The notes beneath the pieces are model-generated. The model searched no databases and had not been told where the DNA came from. It saw only the letters and a list, made by a program, of their open reading frames with translations. Below are positions 30,251 through 40,395 of a DNA stretch of 60,909 nt, piece by piece. The stretch lies in contig NZ_VHKO01000015.1 of NCBI RefSeq assembly GCF_015223435.1, positions 1 to 60,909 on the forward strand. Reading direction: 5' to 3'. Position 1 is the first letter of the stretch; each line of letters opens with the position of its first letter. Origin of the DNA: Vibrio hibernica. GTDB lineage: Bacteria; Pseudomonadota; Gammaproteobacteria; Enterobacterales; Vibrionaceae. The position numbers and the translations under genes are program-made.

Positions 30251-31465
30251 ATGTCGAGCAGTGAACAAGTACAACGGAATTGGTTTGAAGAGGTCATGGT
30301 GCCTTGTTATAGCCCGATGGATATGATCCCTGTGAGAGGTGAGGGTTCAAAACTTTGGGATCAAAATGATCAAGAGTATATCGATTTTGCCGGTGGTATT
30401 GCGGTGAGCTGTCTTGGGCATTGTCACCCTATTATGGTAGAAGCATTAACCGAACAAGCCAATAAACTTTGGCATTTAAGTAATGTGATGACCAATGAAC
30501 CAGCACTACGCCTAGCGAAAAAATTGACCGAAGTAAGCTTTGCTGAAAAAGTCTTCTTTGCTAACTCTGGCGCTGAAGCCAATGAAGCGGCATTAAAATT
30601 GGCACGTCGTTGGGCTGTTGATGTTCATGGCGAAGATAAAAGTGAGATTATTGCCTTTAATCAAGGCTTTCATGGTCGTACTTTCTTTACGGTAACCGTT
30701 GGCGGGCAAGCGTCGTATTCTGATGGTTTTGGACCTAAGCCAGGAAATATTAAACATATTCCATATAACGATATTGAAGCATTAAAAGCGACGATCTCCG
30801 ATAAAACGTGCGCGATCATGATCGAACCGCTTCAAGGTGAAGGTGGAGTGATCTCTCCGGATCCTGATTTCCTTCAAGCGGTGCGCGATCTTTGCGATCA
30901 GCACCAAGCATTATTGATTTTTGATGAGGTGCAAACAGGTAATGGCCGTACCGGGGATTTTTATGCGTATCAAGGGCTGGGTGTTACACCGGATATTTTA
31001 ACCACCGCAAAATCACTAGGTGGCGGTTTTCCGATTGGCGCAATGCTCACAACAACAACCTTGGCTCAACATATGAAAGTCGGGGTTCATGGTTCAACTT
31101 ACGGCGGCAATCCATTAGCGTGTGCGGTGGCAGAAGCGGTGGTGAATTTTATACAACAAGATGAAGTTCTAGCTGGCGTTAAACAAAGAGAGCAATGGCT
31201 GAAACAAGGCTTATCGACACTCAATGATAAGCATCATATTTTTAGCGATATTCGTGGAAAAGGTTTGCTGATTGGCGCTGAGTTGAATGAAAAATGGCAA
31301 GGTCGATCGCGTGATATTCTGGTTGCTGCAGGTGCGCATGGTTTATTGTTATTAGTGGCTGGTGCAAATGTGGTGCGTTTTACACCATCACTTGTGATTA
31401 CTCAGCAAGAGATAGAACAAGGGTTAGAAAAACTTGATCAAGCGATTTCCTCACTGATTAAATAG
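30251..31465 (+). CDS. argD: Acetylornithine/succinyldiaminopimelate aminotransferase
   Basis: PLP-dependent class III aminotransferase of about 404 residues, making N-acetylornithine from the semialdehyde in arginine synthesis and also usable in lysine synthesis. Motifs: [16 protein letters not shown] near residue 40, [15 protein letters not shown] near 100, [13 protein letters not shown] near 220, and the PLP lysine in [14 protein letters not shown] near 255. The start ATG follows AAGGGG; in-frame ATGs lie upstream. It supplies the step missing from the argECBGH locus. An AstC (catabolic) role is less likely because no ast genes are adjacent and ARG-box-like sites precede it. Confidence 0.9.
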   Translation: MSSSEQVQRNWFEEVMVPCYSPMDMIPVRGEGSKLWDQNDQEYIDFAGGIAVSCLGHCHPIMVEALTEQANKLWHLSNVMTNEPALRLAKKLTEVSFAEKVFFANSGAEANEAALKLARRWAVDVHGEDKSEIIAFNQGFHGRTFFTVTVGGQASYSDGFGPKPGNIKHIPYNDIEALKATISDKTCAIMIEPLQGEGGVISPDPDFLQAVRDLCDQHQALLIFDEVQTGNGRTGDFYAYQGLGVTPDILTTAKSLGGGFPIGAMLTTTTLAQHMKVGVHGSTYGGNPLACAVAEAVVNFIQQDEVLAGVKQREQWLKQGLSTLNDKHHIFSDIRGKGLLIGAELNEKWQGRSRDILVAAGAHGLLLLVAGANVVRFTPSLVITQQEIEQGLEKLDQAISSLIK

Positions 31466-31472
31466 ATGGCAG

Positions 31473-31498
31473 GCCTCAACTGACTGATCGGTTGAGGC
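31473..31498 (+). terminator. Hairpin after argD
   Basis: The stem GCCTCAAC / GTTGAGGC begins 8 bases after the argD stop, with loop of 10 nt. The tail ATCCTTTG is only weakly T-rich. Confidence 0.55.
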
Positions 31499-31547
31499 AT
31501 CCTTTGTAAGGATACTATTTTACCACTAGCAATAAATCCTCTTTATT

Positions 31548-31585
31548 AACATTAGGATAATGATTTTTTATCCTAATGTTTTTTC
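31548..31585 (+). terminator. Second terminator-like hairpin after argD
   Basis: A 13-bp stem AACATTAGGATAA / TTATCCTAATGTT with a short loop, followed by TTTT. This is the better terminator of the two downstream of argD. Confidence 0.7.
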
Positions 31586-31729
31586 AATTTCTAGACTCAA
31601 TACTTAAAGCATTTTTCCACTCTGAACTACACTTAAGATTATTAACGAATACCTCTGATATTTGAGATGATAAGTTTCAGATATTCATAGTATAAATTTA
31701 ATGTTCTGACAGGAATAGTAGGAGTTTAC

Positions 31730-32566
31730 ATGTCTGCGGTAGAATCTTTATTTGAGCACTTTTGGCAAGATTACACTGAACGTTTGTGTCCTTCCGCTTT
31801 AAAGGTGAAAAGTTTATTGAGTGCAAAGAAAGTATTGAGTAAAGAGGCACCATTAATCAATGATCATATTGCATTGCGTACTTTTTCTGGAGACAAATTA
31901 GGTTTAGATAAACTGGCTCAACACTTTATTGCTTTAGGCTATGAGCAGAAAGGAGAGTATCACTTCACCGATAAGAAGCTCTATGCGCATCATTATCAGC
32001 ACCCCGACCCTAAACTGCCGAAAGTATTTATTAGTGAGTTATTGCTCGACCGATGCTCTGATACGCTTAATCAGATAGTGTCTAATCTTATCCATGATTT
32101 ACCAATACAATATACTGACAAGGCTGAATTTTTATATCAGGGTAGACCTTGGCGGATCACGACTGAGCAATATCAACAGCTTGCTAAAGAAAGTGAATAT
32201 GCAGCTTGGGTGGCCGCTCATGGTTTTGGAGCCAATCATTTTACCGTGAGTGTTAATGATCTAGCGGGATTCTCTGGTTTGGAGCCGATGAGTGATTTTT
32301 TAGTGTGGCATAGCTTTGTGATGAATGCTGCTGGGGGAGTGATTAAAGGTTCTCCAGAAGTCGGCTTAGAGCAATCTTCAACCATGGCAGATTTAGTTGA
32401 GGTTGAATTCAGTGATGGTCGATTGACTATTCCGGCGGGTTTTTATGAATTCTCTCAACGCTATTCAACCGATGGGATGGAGAAGGGCGAATTATATCAA
32501 GGGTTTGTCACCGCTTCTGCAGATAAGATCTTTGAGAGCACAAATACTGTAGAGTATGAATCGTGA
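31730..32566 (+). CDS. DUF1338 family protein, 2-oxoadipate dioxygenase/decarboxylase-like
   Basis: A 278-residue protein of the DUF1338 family, whose characterised member HglS is a non-haem iron enzyme converting 2-oxoadipate to 2-hydroxyglutarate. Likely metal ligands are visible: NDHIALRTF (His near residue 46), GFGANHFTVSVN (His near 170) and LVEVEFSDG (Glu near 224). It is shorter than the E. coli YdcJ type and belongs to the short Vibrio-type branch. It stands alone behind AGGAG. The substrate in this organism is not known. Confidence 0.8.
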   Translation: MSAVESLFEHFWQDYTERLCPSALKVKSLLSAKKVLSKEAPLINDHIALRTFSGDKLGLDKLAQHFIALGYEQKGEYHFTDKKLYAHHYQHPDPKLPKVFISELLLDRCSDTLNQIVSNLIHDLPIQYTDKAEFLYQGRPWRITTEQYQQLAKESEYAAWVAAHGFGANHFTVSVNDLAGFSGLEPMSDFLVWHSFVMNAAGGVIKGSPEVGLEQSSTMADLVEVEFSDGRLTIPAGFYEFSQRYSTDGMEKGELYQGFVTASADKIFESTNTVEYES

Positions 32567-32602
32567 CAGTATATTTTAAATAGAAAGGCTTAAAATCATA
32601 AA

Positions 32603-32650
32603 ATATCTAGGTACTCACTTTCTGGCAAAGAATAGTGAGTACCTAGATAT
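32603..32650. terminator. 17-bp perfect hairpin between convergent genes
   Basis: ATATCTAGGTACTCACT (32603-32619) and its exact complement (32634-32650) enclose a 14-nt loop. It lies between the DUF1338 gene (plus) and spoT (minus) and probably ends both, although T-runs are weak. The stem is unusually long and perfect. Confidence 0.65.
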
Positions 32651-32683
32651 TAATATGAGAATGTCTCTTAAATAGAGTTCGAA

Positions 32684-34816
32684 TTAGTTACGAGAACGAC
32701 GTACTTTCAGGGTATGCGGCATCACTCTAATACGTTTCATAATACTTGCAAGGTGTACACGGTCTTTGGTAGTGAGCAACAAATTCACGGTATAGAGGCG
32801 GCCATCTTTTTCTTCGGTTGTGATGCCATGGATATTTGATCCTGTCGATGACACTACGTTGGTAAGATTAGCTAAAGCCCCTTGGCTATTTTGCATATCG
32901 ACACTGATTTCAGAGATAAATTCTTGATCAAAATCTTTTGACCATTCCACGCTCATATAACGATCTGGTTCTTTTTGATAACCACGAACGTTTGGACAGG
33001 TTTCACGGTGAACGACTAAACCACGACCTGGTGAAACATGAGCAATAATATCGTCGCCGGGAATTGGATGACAGCATTTCGCGTAAGTGAGCAAAATACC
33101 TTCTGCGCCACGAATCGCCAATTTATTGTTGATGGTCGGATTACCGTTTTTGTCGAACGTTTTTACTTCGGTTAATTGATCGGCATTACCTAATAAACGA
33201 CGGGCAATTACGACACTCATTAACTCACCTAAACCAATATCTGCCAATAAGTCAGTCACCGATTCTAAGCGAAGATCCGATAACACATGAGTAATATTCT
33301 CTGGTGTTATATCGGCAATCGAGAATTCACCTAAAGCGTGATTCAATAAACGTCGCCCTAGCGCAATTGACTCTTCACGACGCATGGTTTTTAGCACTTG
33401 GCGGATTTTAGTACGAGCACGTGAGGTAACGACATAATTGAGCCATGCAGCATTCGGACGAGCGCCCGGAGCACTAATGATTTCAATCGTTTGACCATTC
33501 TTGAGATCTTTACTTAATGGATAAGGATTACGGTCAACACGAGCGCCAACGCAAGTATTTCCAATATCAGTATGAACGGCGTAGGCAAAATCGACCGCAG
33601 TTGCACCAGCAGGTAACTCGACAATACGACCTTTTGGCGTAAAGACGAAAATTTCATCTGGGAACAGATCAGATTTTACATTTTCAATAAATTCGAATGA
33701 ATTACCCGCACTTTGTTGTAATTCAAGTAGGCTTTGCATCCAACGTTGCGCTTTGATTTGCGCGGTTGTGCCAGAACTCTCACCATTGGCTTTATAAGAC
33801 CAGTGTGCTGCTACACCTTTGTCTGCCATTTGGTCCATATCTTCGGTACGAATTTGTACTTCAACCGGTACGCCATGCGGCCCAACCATTGAGGTATGTA
33901 AGGATTGATATCCATTCGCTTTCGGTACCGCGATATAATCTTTCATCTTACTCGGGCGAGGTTTGTACAGGTTATGTACTTGGCCTAAAACTCGGTAGCA
34001 AGTATCTGGTGTATCCACAATCACACGAAAAGCGTAAATGTCCATAATGGTATGGAATCGTTGCTCTTTAGTGCGCATTTTATTGTAGATAGAATAGAGG
34101 TTTTTTTCTCGACCCAAGACTCGAAACTTTAAGCCAAAATCTTCAAGTCGGCCTTCAATTTCACTGTGGATTCGTTGGATCATTTCTTTACGATTACCAC
34201 GAGCCGCTTTCACAACTTCGCGCAGTACACGATAACGATTAGGGTACAAAGCTTCAAAACCGAGTTCTTCCAGTTCGATTTTAATGTTATGAATACCTAA
34301 ACGATGGGCAAGTGGAGAGAATATTTCTAACGTTTCACGAGCAATACGGCGACGCTTATCAGGACGAAGAGCCCCTAATGTGCGCATATTGTGAGTGCGG
34401 TCGGCAAGCTTAATTAAGATAACGCGAATATCTTGCACCATGGCTAAGATCATTTTGCGGAAGTTTTCAGCTTGTGCTTCTTTTCGGTCGCGAAATTTTA
34501 GTTTATCGAGTTTGGAAACCCCATCAACTAATTCCGCTACCGTTTCACCAAACTGGGCGGCGAGATCTTTTTTTGAGATCTCAGTATCTTCAATGACATC
34601 ATGCAGCAAGGCTGCCATTAGTGTTTCGTCATCAAGGCGCATTTCTGCCAAGATGCGAGCCACCGCAACAGGGTGAATTATATAAGGTTCACCACTGGAA
34701 CGGAATTGACCTTCGTGAGCATTTTTTGCCACGATATAAGCATCATACAAAGTCTTTAATTGAGACTCTGTTAAGTACTCTTGGGCTACGGCTTTTAAAC
34801 TTTCAAATAGATGCAA
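32684..34816 (-). CDS. spoT: Bifunctional (p)ppGpp synthetase/hydrolase SpoT
   Basis: Makes and mainly degrades the alarmone (p)ppGpp. The 710-residue product has the HD hydrolase domain (LLHDVIEDTEI near residue 70), the synthetase domain (YRVLGQVHNLYKPRPSKMKDYIA near 265), a TGS domain (IFVFTPKGRIVELPAGATAVDFAYAVH near 390) and a C-terminal ACT domain. The intact HD motif marks SpoT rather than RelA. It follows rpoZ by 26 bases in the conserved gmk-rpoZ-spoT order. Confidence 0.96.
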   Translation of the reverse strand: MHLFESLKAVAQEYLTESQLKTLYDAYIVAKNAHEGQFRSSGEPYIIHPVAVARILAEMRLDDETLMAALLHDVIEDTEISKKDLAAQFGETVAELVDGVSKLDKLKFRDRKEAQAENFRKMILAMVQDIRVILIKLADRTHNMRTLGALRPDKRRRIARETLEIFSPLAHRLGIHNIKIELEELGFEALYPNRYRVLREVVKAARGNRKEMIQRIHSEIEGRLEDFGLKFRVLGREKNLYSIYNKMRTKEQRFHTIMDIYAFRVIVDTPDTCYRVLGQVHNLYKPRPSKMKDYIAVPKANGYQSLHTSMVGPHGVPVEVQIRTEDMDQMADKGVAAHWSYKANGESSGTTAQIKAQRWMQSLLELQQSAGNSFEFIENVKSDLFPDEIFVFTPKGRIVELPAGATAVDFAYAVHTDIGNTCVGARVDRNPYPLSKDLKNGQTIEIISAPGARPNAAWLNYVVTSRARTKIRQVLKTMRREESIALGRRLLNHALGEFSIADITPENITHVLSDLRLESVTDLLADIGLGELMSVVIARRLLGNADQLTEVKTFDKNGNPTINNKLAIRGAEGILLTYAKCCHPIPGDDIIAHVSPGRGLVVHRETCPNVRGYQKEPDRYMSVEWSKDFDQEFISEISVDMQNSQGALANLTNVVSSTGSNIHGITTEEKDGRLYTVNLLLTTKDRVHLASIMKRIRVMPHTLKVRRSRN

Positions 34817-34842
34817 TGTGATACGCCCAGACTGTCGAAATA

Positions 34843-35115
34843 TTAACGGTGGTGAACGATGCTGCTTACTGCTGCAAGTTCAGCGGCGTCTTGTTCTTGC
34901 TGTTCTTGACGTTCACGAGCATCTAATACTTCTTTAGTGATCAAACCTTCTTCGATTTCGCGTAATGCGATCACGGTTGTTTTATCATTTTCTTCAGGAA
35001 CCAATGCATCTTTGTTACCAGTCTGCATTTGGCGAGCGCGGCGAGCCGCAATAAGGACTAGGTCGAAACGGTTACCGACTTTTTCAACAGCATCTTGGAC
35101 AGTTACGCGTGCCAT
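34843..35115 (-). CDS. rpoZ: RNA polymerase omega subunit
   Basis: A 90-residue protein that assists RNA polymerase assembly and forms part of a ppGpp-binding site. [29 protein letters not shown] is the standard N-terminal region. It starts behind GGAGTC and precedes spoT; linking a ppGpp target subunit with the ppGpp enzyme is conserved in gammaproteobacteria. Confidence 0.96.
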   Translation of the reverse strand: MARVTVQDAVEKVGNRFDLVLIAARRARQMQTGNKDALVPEENDKTTVIALREIEEGLITKEVLDARERQEQQEQDAAELAAVSSIVHHR

Positions 35116-35236
35116 GATGACTCCAATTAGTGAATTTTATTTAGAATGACGTGAAATTATACAGTCTTACCGCGAGAGATTCTAGCAATAAGACTCATCG
35201 TGATTAATTTGAATAAAACGAAGAGCTAAACCTTTA

Positions 35237-35863
35237 TTATTCAGATAGTAAAGCGTTTAACATGCCATTAAATTTTGTGGCTTGTTTATCTTGCTTTAGA
35301 CGTTCCGCACGAATAATGGCTTTAAAGTCCATTAATGCGGCATCAAAGTCATCGTTAATAATCAGATAGTCGTATTCGTTGTAGTGTGAAATCTCTGACT
35401 TTGCTTTGCTCATGCGTCCTGCAATCACTTCGTCACTATCTTGGCCACGTGTATTTAAACGTCGTTCTAATTCGCCATTAGATGGTGGCAAAATGAAGAT
35501 GCCTTTTGCGTGTGGCATTTGTTTACGAATTTGACGGGCGCCTTGCCAATCAATATCGAGAAACACATCAATGCCTTTTTTTAGATTATCTTCAATCCAC
35601 ACGCGAGACGTTCCATAGTAATTACCAAAAACTTCTGCGTGTTCAAGAAAAACCCCATTGTCCATTAATTCAACAAAGTGCTCTTTTTCAACAAAGTGAT
35701 AATGCACTCCATCCACTTCACCAGGGCGCTGTTCGCGTGTGGTATGTGAAATAGACACTTTCATAGCATAGTTAGGGTTTTTTTCTAACATGGTTGAAAT
35801 TAAGCTCGATTTACCAGCACCACTTGGGGCGGAAACGATATAAAGCGTACCTTTGCCGATCAT
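35237..35863 (-). CDS. gmk: Guanylate kinase
   Basis: Phosphorylates GMP to GDP with ATP. The 208-residue product has the P-loop [12 protein letters not shown] at residues 10-21 and the GMP-binding segment [19 protein letters not shown]. First gene of gmk-rpoZ-spoT on the minus strand, with about 120 bases before rpoZ that may hold a separate promoter. Confidence 0.96.
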   Translation of the reverse strand: MIGKGTLYIVSAPSGAGKSSLISTMLEKNPNYAMKVSISHTTREQRPGEVDGVHYHFVEKEHFVELMDNGVFLEHAEVFGNYYGTSRVWIEDNLKKGIDVFLDIDWQGARQIRKQMPHAKGIFILPPSNGELERRLNTRGQDSDEVIAGRMSKAKSEISHYNEYDYLIINDDFDAALMDFKAIIRAERLKQDKQATKFNGMLNALLSE

Positions 35864-36000
35864 GAACGATTCACTTTTGTTGAGTTAAGCCTTATCAGTT
35901 TAGTCAAATAAGCTAAATGCGCATTGATTAAAAAGTATAAGGGGAAAAAGGGGGGCGAAGAATACCACATCTGATTTTTGATTTGAATTGCGTATTAATG

Positions 36001-36036
36001 AAAAAAAGATGGCAGGAGCGTCTCCTTACCATCTTT
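36001..36036 (-). terminator. Terminator of the glucose dehydrogenase gene
   Basis: The stem AAAGATGG / CCATCTTT with inner pairing AGGAG / CTCCT runs on the minus strand into a T-run (the A-run at 36001-36007). It lies about 35 bases beyond the gcd stop. Confidence 0.8.
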
Positions 36037-36069
36037 AAATTCATCGTTTTACTTATTTATGAGCAATGC

Positions 36070-38430
36070 TTATTTTTCGAGTTTATAAGCCATCACAAAA
36101 TCACCTGTTTTTGTGCCAATCGAGCCATGTCCACCCGCGACTAACACGACCATTTGCTGACCTTTACTATTTAGGTAAGTCATTGGTGTCGCTTGACCAC
36201 CCGCAGGTAGGCGTGATTTCCATAGCACATCACCGCTGGTGACATCATACGCACGGATGTAGTTATCGACAGATGCCGCTAGGAAAGCAACACCGCCACC
36301 CGTCATAATTGGACCACCGATCCCCGGTACACCCATTTTGAAAGGAAGTGGGAATGGTGTCATATCTTCCACCGTACCATTTTTATGCTGCCATGCGATT
36401 TTACCCGTCGCTAAATCAGCACCCGCAACATAACCCCAAGGTGGCTGCTGACACGGAACACCGATTGGCGATAGGAACGGTTTAAGCTCTACCGCGTAAG
36501 GGGCGCCATTGTTAGCATTAACGCCATGTTCGCCTTTATTGTATTCAGCATTTGGTTTGTCGGTTGGTGATTTTGGCATCACAGTCGACACAAAAGCTAA
36601 GTTCAATGGCATGCCAAACATAATCTGACGTTTAGGATCAACGGCAATGCCGCCCCAGTTAAATACGCCAAAATTACCTGGGTAAACAATCGTTCCTTGT
36701 TCTGATGGTGGAGTGTAACGACCGTCATAACGCAGTTTTTTGAATTGGATACGACAGATCATTTGGTCGATAAGTGTTCCACCCCACATGTCACTTTCTT
36801 TCAGTTTTGGTGGGTTAAAGCTAAGCGCAGAAACAGGTTGAGTCTCCGCTGAGAAATCCCCTTTCATTGCACCTTTTGGCGCCGGTTTTTCCGTAATAGG
36901 TAAAATAGGTTCGCCAGTCGCACGATTTAATACGTACACATCACCTTGTTTAGTTGGCACGACAAGCCCAGGCTGAATACCGTCTTTAGTATTAATATCG
37001 ACTAAGCTTGGTTGCGCTGGTGTATCCATATCCCATAAATCATGATGAACGAACTGTTGTACCCATTTCGCTTGACCGGTTTTTACATCGAGCGCGACAA
37101 CAGAGCTTGAGTACTTCTCTTCATTCTTATTGCGGTACATACCAAGTTGATCGGGAGTACGATTACCCATTGGAAGATAAATTAGACCTAGCTTGGCGTC
37201 AGCACTAGAAACCGACCAGCTGTTTGGTGAGCTTACGGTATAAGTTTTACCATCGGCTATTGGAGCAGTGTCATCTGGATTCGCTGAATCCCAGTTCCAT
37301 TTTAGTTCACCAGTTTTGGCGTCATAAGCACGTACTACACCAGACGGTGAGTTAATATCGTAGTTATCATTTACAGCACCTGCGACAACAATAACACCGT
37401 TAGTGACAATCGGCGGTGAGGTTGAGTAGTAGTAACCCGCTTGTTTATACGGCATGTTTGTCATCAAATCTAACACACCATCTTTAGCGAAGTTGCTGCA
37501 TCGTGCACCTGTTGTAGGGTCGATGGCAATTAAGCGAGCATCAGACGTTGGCAAAAACAATTGTGCATCACAAGTGGTGCTAGGTAGCGCTTCAGTATGT
37601 GGGTTGGCTTTTGCTGTAATCGCTTGAGTTACCTGAGCATCGGCCGATGAATTTTCCGGAGCAAGATATGATACGCCACGACAAGTTTGATGTTGGCGTT
37701 GGCTTTCTGGCGGTACTTTTGCATCAAATACCCAACGTTTTTCACCAGTATCAGCATTTAATGCCACTAACCAGTTGTGTGGTGTACATAAATACAAAGT
37801 ATTACCGAGTTTTAATGGTGTGGCTTGATAGGTGGTTTCACCAATATCATTTGGGCCTTTTTGATCGCCAGTTTCAATTTGCCAAGCTAGCTTTAATTGG
37901 CCGACATTTTTAGGGGTGATTTGATCGAGTGGAGAGTATCGTTGGCCGTAATTACTGCGGCCATAGCTTGTCCATGCATCATCTTTAATGTCACCCATAT
38001 CTGGCGTTGCATTAACAATTTTTGTTGGTAAATTGCCCGCAATATCGTGAGTTAAATTGAAAATTGAGCCTAAAGTGGCGACGGCGCTAAGCCCCCAAAT
38101 CATAAGAAGAGAAAGGGTTGATGCGCGGCTTGCTTGTCTATAAGTCACTAACAGTGGAATAGCAAGGAGTAGAGGTAAGCCCATGCGAGCGGATAGTGGC
38201 CACCAGTCAAAGCCAGTTTCAGAAAAAGCCCATGCGGTAGTGACTAATAAAAAGAGTGCATAAATATAATGGGAGACAGTTCGTTTGGTTTGCCAAATAC
38301 ATAGGCCAGTAACGAAAAATCCAATACCAGCAAATAGATAGTACCAATTGCCACCGAGCGTCATTAGCCATGCACCACCAGCGGCAAGCACTAGCCCGAG
38401 TAGCATGAATATAACGGAGAAAAATTTCAT
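36070..38430 (-). CDS. gcd: Membrane-bound PQQ-dependent glucose dehydrogenase
   Basis: Oxidises glucose to gluconolactone in the periplasm and passes electrons to ubiquinone. The 786-residue product has about five N-terminal membrane helices (residues 1-130), then an eight-bladed quinoprotein propeller with repeats such as LVALNADTGEKRWVFDAKVPPE and VVALDVKTGQAKW. The DLWDMDTPAQPSLVDI and GGVAFLAASVDNYIRAYD segments are typical of Gcd. It is transcribed alone, with a terminator. No pqq biosynthesis genes are in the window, so the enzyme may rely on PQQ made elsewhere or taken up. Confidence 0.92.
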   Translation of the reverse strand: MKFFSVIFMLLGLVLAAGGAWLMTLGGNWYYLFAGIGFFVTGLCIWQTKRTVSHYIYALFLLVTTAWAFSETGFDWWPLSARMGLPLLLAIPLLVTYRQASRASTLSLLMIWGLSAVATLGSIFNLTHDIAGNLPTKIVNATPDMGDIKDDAWTSYGRSNYGQRYSPLDQITPKNVGQLKLAWQIETGDQKGPNDIGETTYQATPLKLGNTLYLCTPHNWLVALNADTGEKRWVFDAKVPPESQRQHQTCRGVSYLAPENSSADAQVTQAITAKANPHTEALPSTTCDAQLFLPTSDARLIAIDPTTGARCSNFAKDGVLDLMTNMPYKQAGYYYSTSPPIVTNGVIVVAGAVNDNYDINSPSGVVRAYDAKTGELKWNWDSANPDDTAPIADGKTYTVSSPNSWSVSSADAKLGLIYLPMGNRTPDQLGMYRNKNEEKYSSSVVALDVKTGQAKWVQQFVHHDLWDMDTPAQPSLVDINTKDGIQPGLVVPTKQGDVYVLNRATGEPILPITEKPAPKGAMKGDFSAETQPVSALSFNPPKLKESDMWGGTLIDQMICRIQFKKLRYDGRYTPPSEQGTIVYPGNFGVFNWGGIAVDPKRQIMFGMPLNLAFVSTVMPKSPTDKPNAEYNKGEHGVNANNGAPYAVELKPFLSPIGVPCQQPPWGYVAGADLATGKIAWQHKNGTVEDMTPFPLPFKMGVPGIGGPIMTGGGVAFLAASVDNYIRAYDVTSGDVLWKSRLPAGGQATPMTYLNSKGQQMVVLVAGGHGSIGTKTGDFVMAYKLEK

Positions 38431-38773
38431 ATGAACTCCCTGTCGAATAGATTTAATTCAATTAAAACAATAATAACCACTATGTACGTTGGGTTACTTT
38501 GTGATTTATGTCAATAAAATGATTCTAGTTTGTATATAAAAGTTAGCAAATGTTTCGCTGGTGTATTTATTTGTTATCTAAAGGTGTAGGGCTATTTACT
38601 TAGCCTGCTAATTATTTATAATGGTCCAGCTCAATGCTTAGCCTGCTAACTATCAGGTTGAGTGTTAGCTGGATAGTGATTTGATCAGGTCAATATTGGA
38701 CAGTATAGATACTCACCAATGGAACAATGTTGATAGTTATCAATGATTCTTTTTTTGATGTTTATGAACGTGA
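38431..38773. other. gcd-marR divergent intergenic region with direct and inverted repeats
   Basis: About 340 bases without a gene. CTTAGCCTGCTAAYTAT occurs twice, near 38599 and 38638, about 40 bp apart. Around the second copy, CCAGCTCAA and TTGAG...AGCTGG form an inverted repeat. Such sites are plausible operators for the adjacent MarR-type regulator, but this is inference. Confidence 0.4.
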
Positions 38774-39250
38774 ATGACAATGATAAATAAACCAATGGAA
38801 TGCCATACTACTAAATTACAAAATTTACCGTTGGCAGAGCGATTAGGACGTTTGACTCGTTTATGGCGAATGGTCGCAGATGCTGAATTGGCACCTTTGG
38901 GATTAACGCATCCTCGTTGGACTGCATTATGGAAGTTAAGAAATCTTGGCGATAATGTCAGTCAAAAAGTCTTGGCGGGTGGATTAGAAATTGAATTGCC
39001 CTCGTTAATGCGAACATTGAGTCAATTAGAGCAACAGCAATTAGTAGTTCGTGTTTCATGCCCACATGATAAACGAGCACGAATTGTTAGTTTGACCGAT
39101 GAGGGGAAGAGTGTTTTATCTCAGATGGAAACTCGTATTTTTAATGTTAGAGACAAAGTGCTATCCGGCATTAGCGATCAACAGTTACAAGAATTTGAGC
39201 GCATGATCGATCTCATTTCTCACAATGCGTATGAACAGTTACATCCTTAA
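38774..39250 (+). CDS. MarR-family regulator, SlyA-like
   Basis: A 158-residue winged-helix regulator. The segment LGRLTRLWRMVADAELAPLGLTHPRWTALWKL resembles SlyA; the recognition helix lies in EIELPSLMRTLSQLEQQQLVVR, and the wing in CPHDKRARIVSLTDEG. It stands directly upstream of an HlyD-type adaptor and a DUF2955 membrane gene on the same strand and probably controls them, possibly by releasing DNA when an aromatic ligand binds. An orthologue of SlyA itself would be a reasonable alternative name. Confidence 0.82.
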   Translation: MTMINKPMECHTTKLQNLPLAERLGRLTRLWRMVADAELAPLGLTHPRWTALWKLRNLGDNVSQKVLAGGLEIELPSLMRTLSQLEQQQLVVRVSCPHDKRARIVSLTDEGKSVLSQMETRIFNVRDKVLSGISDQQLQEFERMIDLISHNAYEQLHP

Positions 39251-39322
39251 ATTTTCAACTTTCCTTTTGCGTACCGTACCAACTCACGATTGGCGATACG
39301 CTTATTTTATTTAGAGAATATT

Positions 39323-40381
39323 ATGACCCCAGATGAACAATTTTCTCGCCTAATCCGAATTGCGATGGCGGGATTTGCTTTAATGTTTTTATACTTTTTA
39401 TTTGCTGATTTAAATTTACCGTTAACCACTGAATCCATGGCAACTCGTGCGATCACTAAGGTTGCGCCACGTATTAGTGGCAATGTTGAAAAAGTGAATG
39501 TTGGTAACAATCAGGTTATCGCTAAAGGCGATATTTTGTTTGAGATTGATCCCGCGCCTTTTCAATTGGCAGTGGATGAGGCTCAATTGGCCTTAGAGCA
39601 AGCACGTCAAAACAATGATGAGCTTGATGCTTCAATTAAAGCGGCTCAAGCCGAAGTGAGAGCAAGCCAAAGCATTTCTACACAGAAGAATCGTGAAGCA
39701 AAACGAATGGATAACCTGTTTGCTAACCACGGCGTATCTCGTCAAGAAAAAGACCAAGCCGATAGTAGTGCTATTTCATCGCGTGCGAGTCTGCTTTCTG
39801 TACAAGCTCAGTTAGAGAAATTGAAAGTGACCAGAGGACTGGGTGGAGAGGCAAATTTACAAGTTCGACAGGCTCAAAACCATCTTCAACAAGCGCAATT
39901 GAATCTTGCATACACCAAGGTGAGAGCCGAAAAAGATGGCTTAATTACAAATTTACACTTGGAAAAAGGCATCTTCAGATCCGCAGGCAGTCCTGCATTA
40001 GCATTAGTATCACAAGATGTAGATATTATTGCCGATTTTCGTGAGAAAAATATCATGGATACAGTGTCTGGAGATAAAGCTTACATCACTTTTGATGGCA
40101 AACCGGGAGAAGTATTTAAAGCTACGGTACAAAGTTTGGATGGAGGGGTGAGCGCGGGACAGTTTGATGCCAATGGTGAATTGGCTACGCCGCAGTCTTC
40201 AACTCGTTGGGTGCGAGATGCGCAAAGAATGCGTGTTCATTTCACTTTAGATAAAATGGTTAATTTTTCCCTTCCAGCAGGCGCGAGAGCCAGTGCTCAA
40301 TTGATACCTGATAACAGTATTTTAGCCGGATTGGCGTATCTGCAAATCAAATTTATCAGTGCCTTGCATTACATTTACTAA
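39323..40381 (+). CDS. HlyD-family membrane fusion protein (efflux adaptor)
   Basis: About 352 residues: one N-terminal membrane helix (IRIAMAGFALMFLYFLFADL), a lipoyl half-motif (VEKVNVGNNQVIAKGDILFEIDP), a long alpha-helical hairpin, the second half-motif (YTKVRAEKDGLITNLHLEKG) and the beta-barrel domain. EmrA/AaeA-type adaptor. I chose the ATG giving MTPDEQF; the frame is open 11 codons further upstream. It lies between the MarR regulator and the DUF2955 gene and probably forms a pump with the latter. Confidence 0.85.
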   Translation: MTPDEQFSRLIRIAMAGFALMFLYFLFADLNLPLTTESMATRAITKVAPRISGNVEKVNVGNNQVIAKGDILFEIDPAPFQLAVDEAQLALEQARQNNDELDASIKAAQAEVRASQSISTQKNREAKRMDNLFANHGVSRQEKDQADSSAISSRASLLSVQAQLEKLKVTRGLGGEANLQVRQAQNHLQQAQLNLAYTKVRAEKDGLITNLHLEKGIFRSAGSPALALVSQDVDIIADFREKNIMDTVSGDKAYITFDGKPGEVFKATVQSLDGGVSAGQFDANGELATPQSSTRWVRDAQRMRVHFTLDKMVNFSLPAGARASAQLIPDNSILAGLAYLQIKFISALHYIY

Positions 40382-40395
40382 GTGGGAGATGAACG

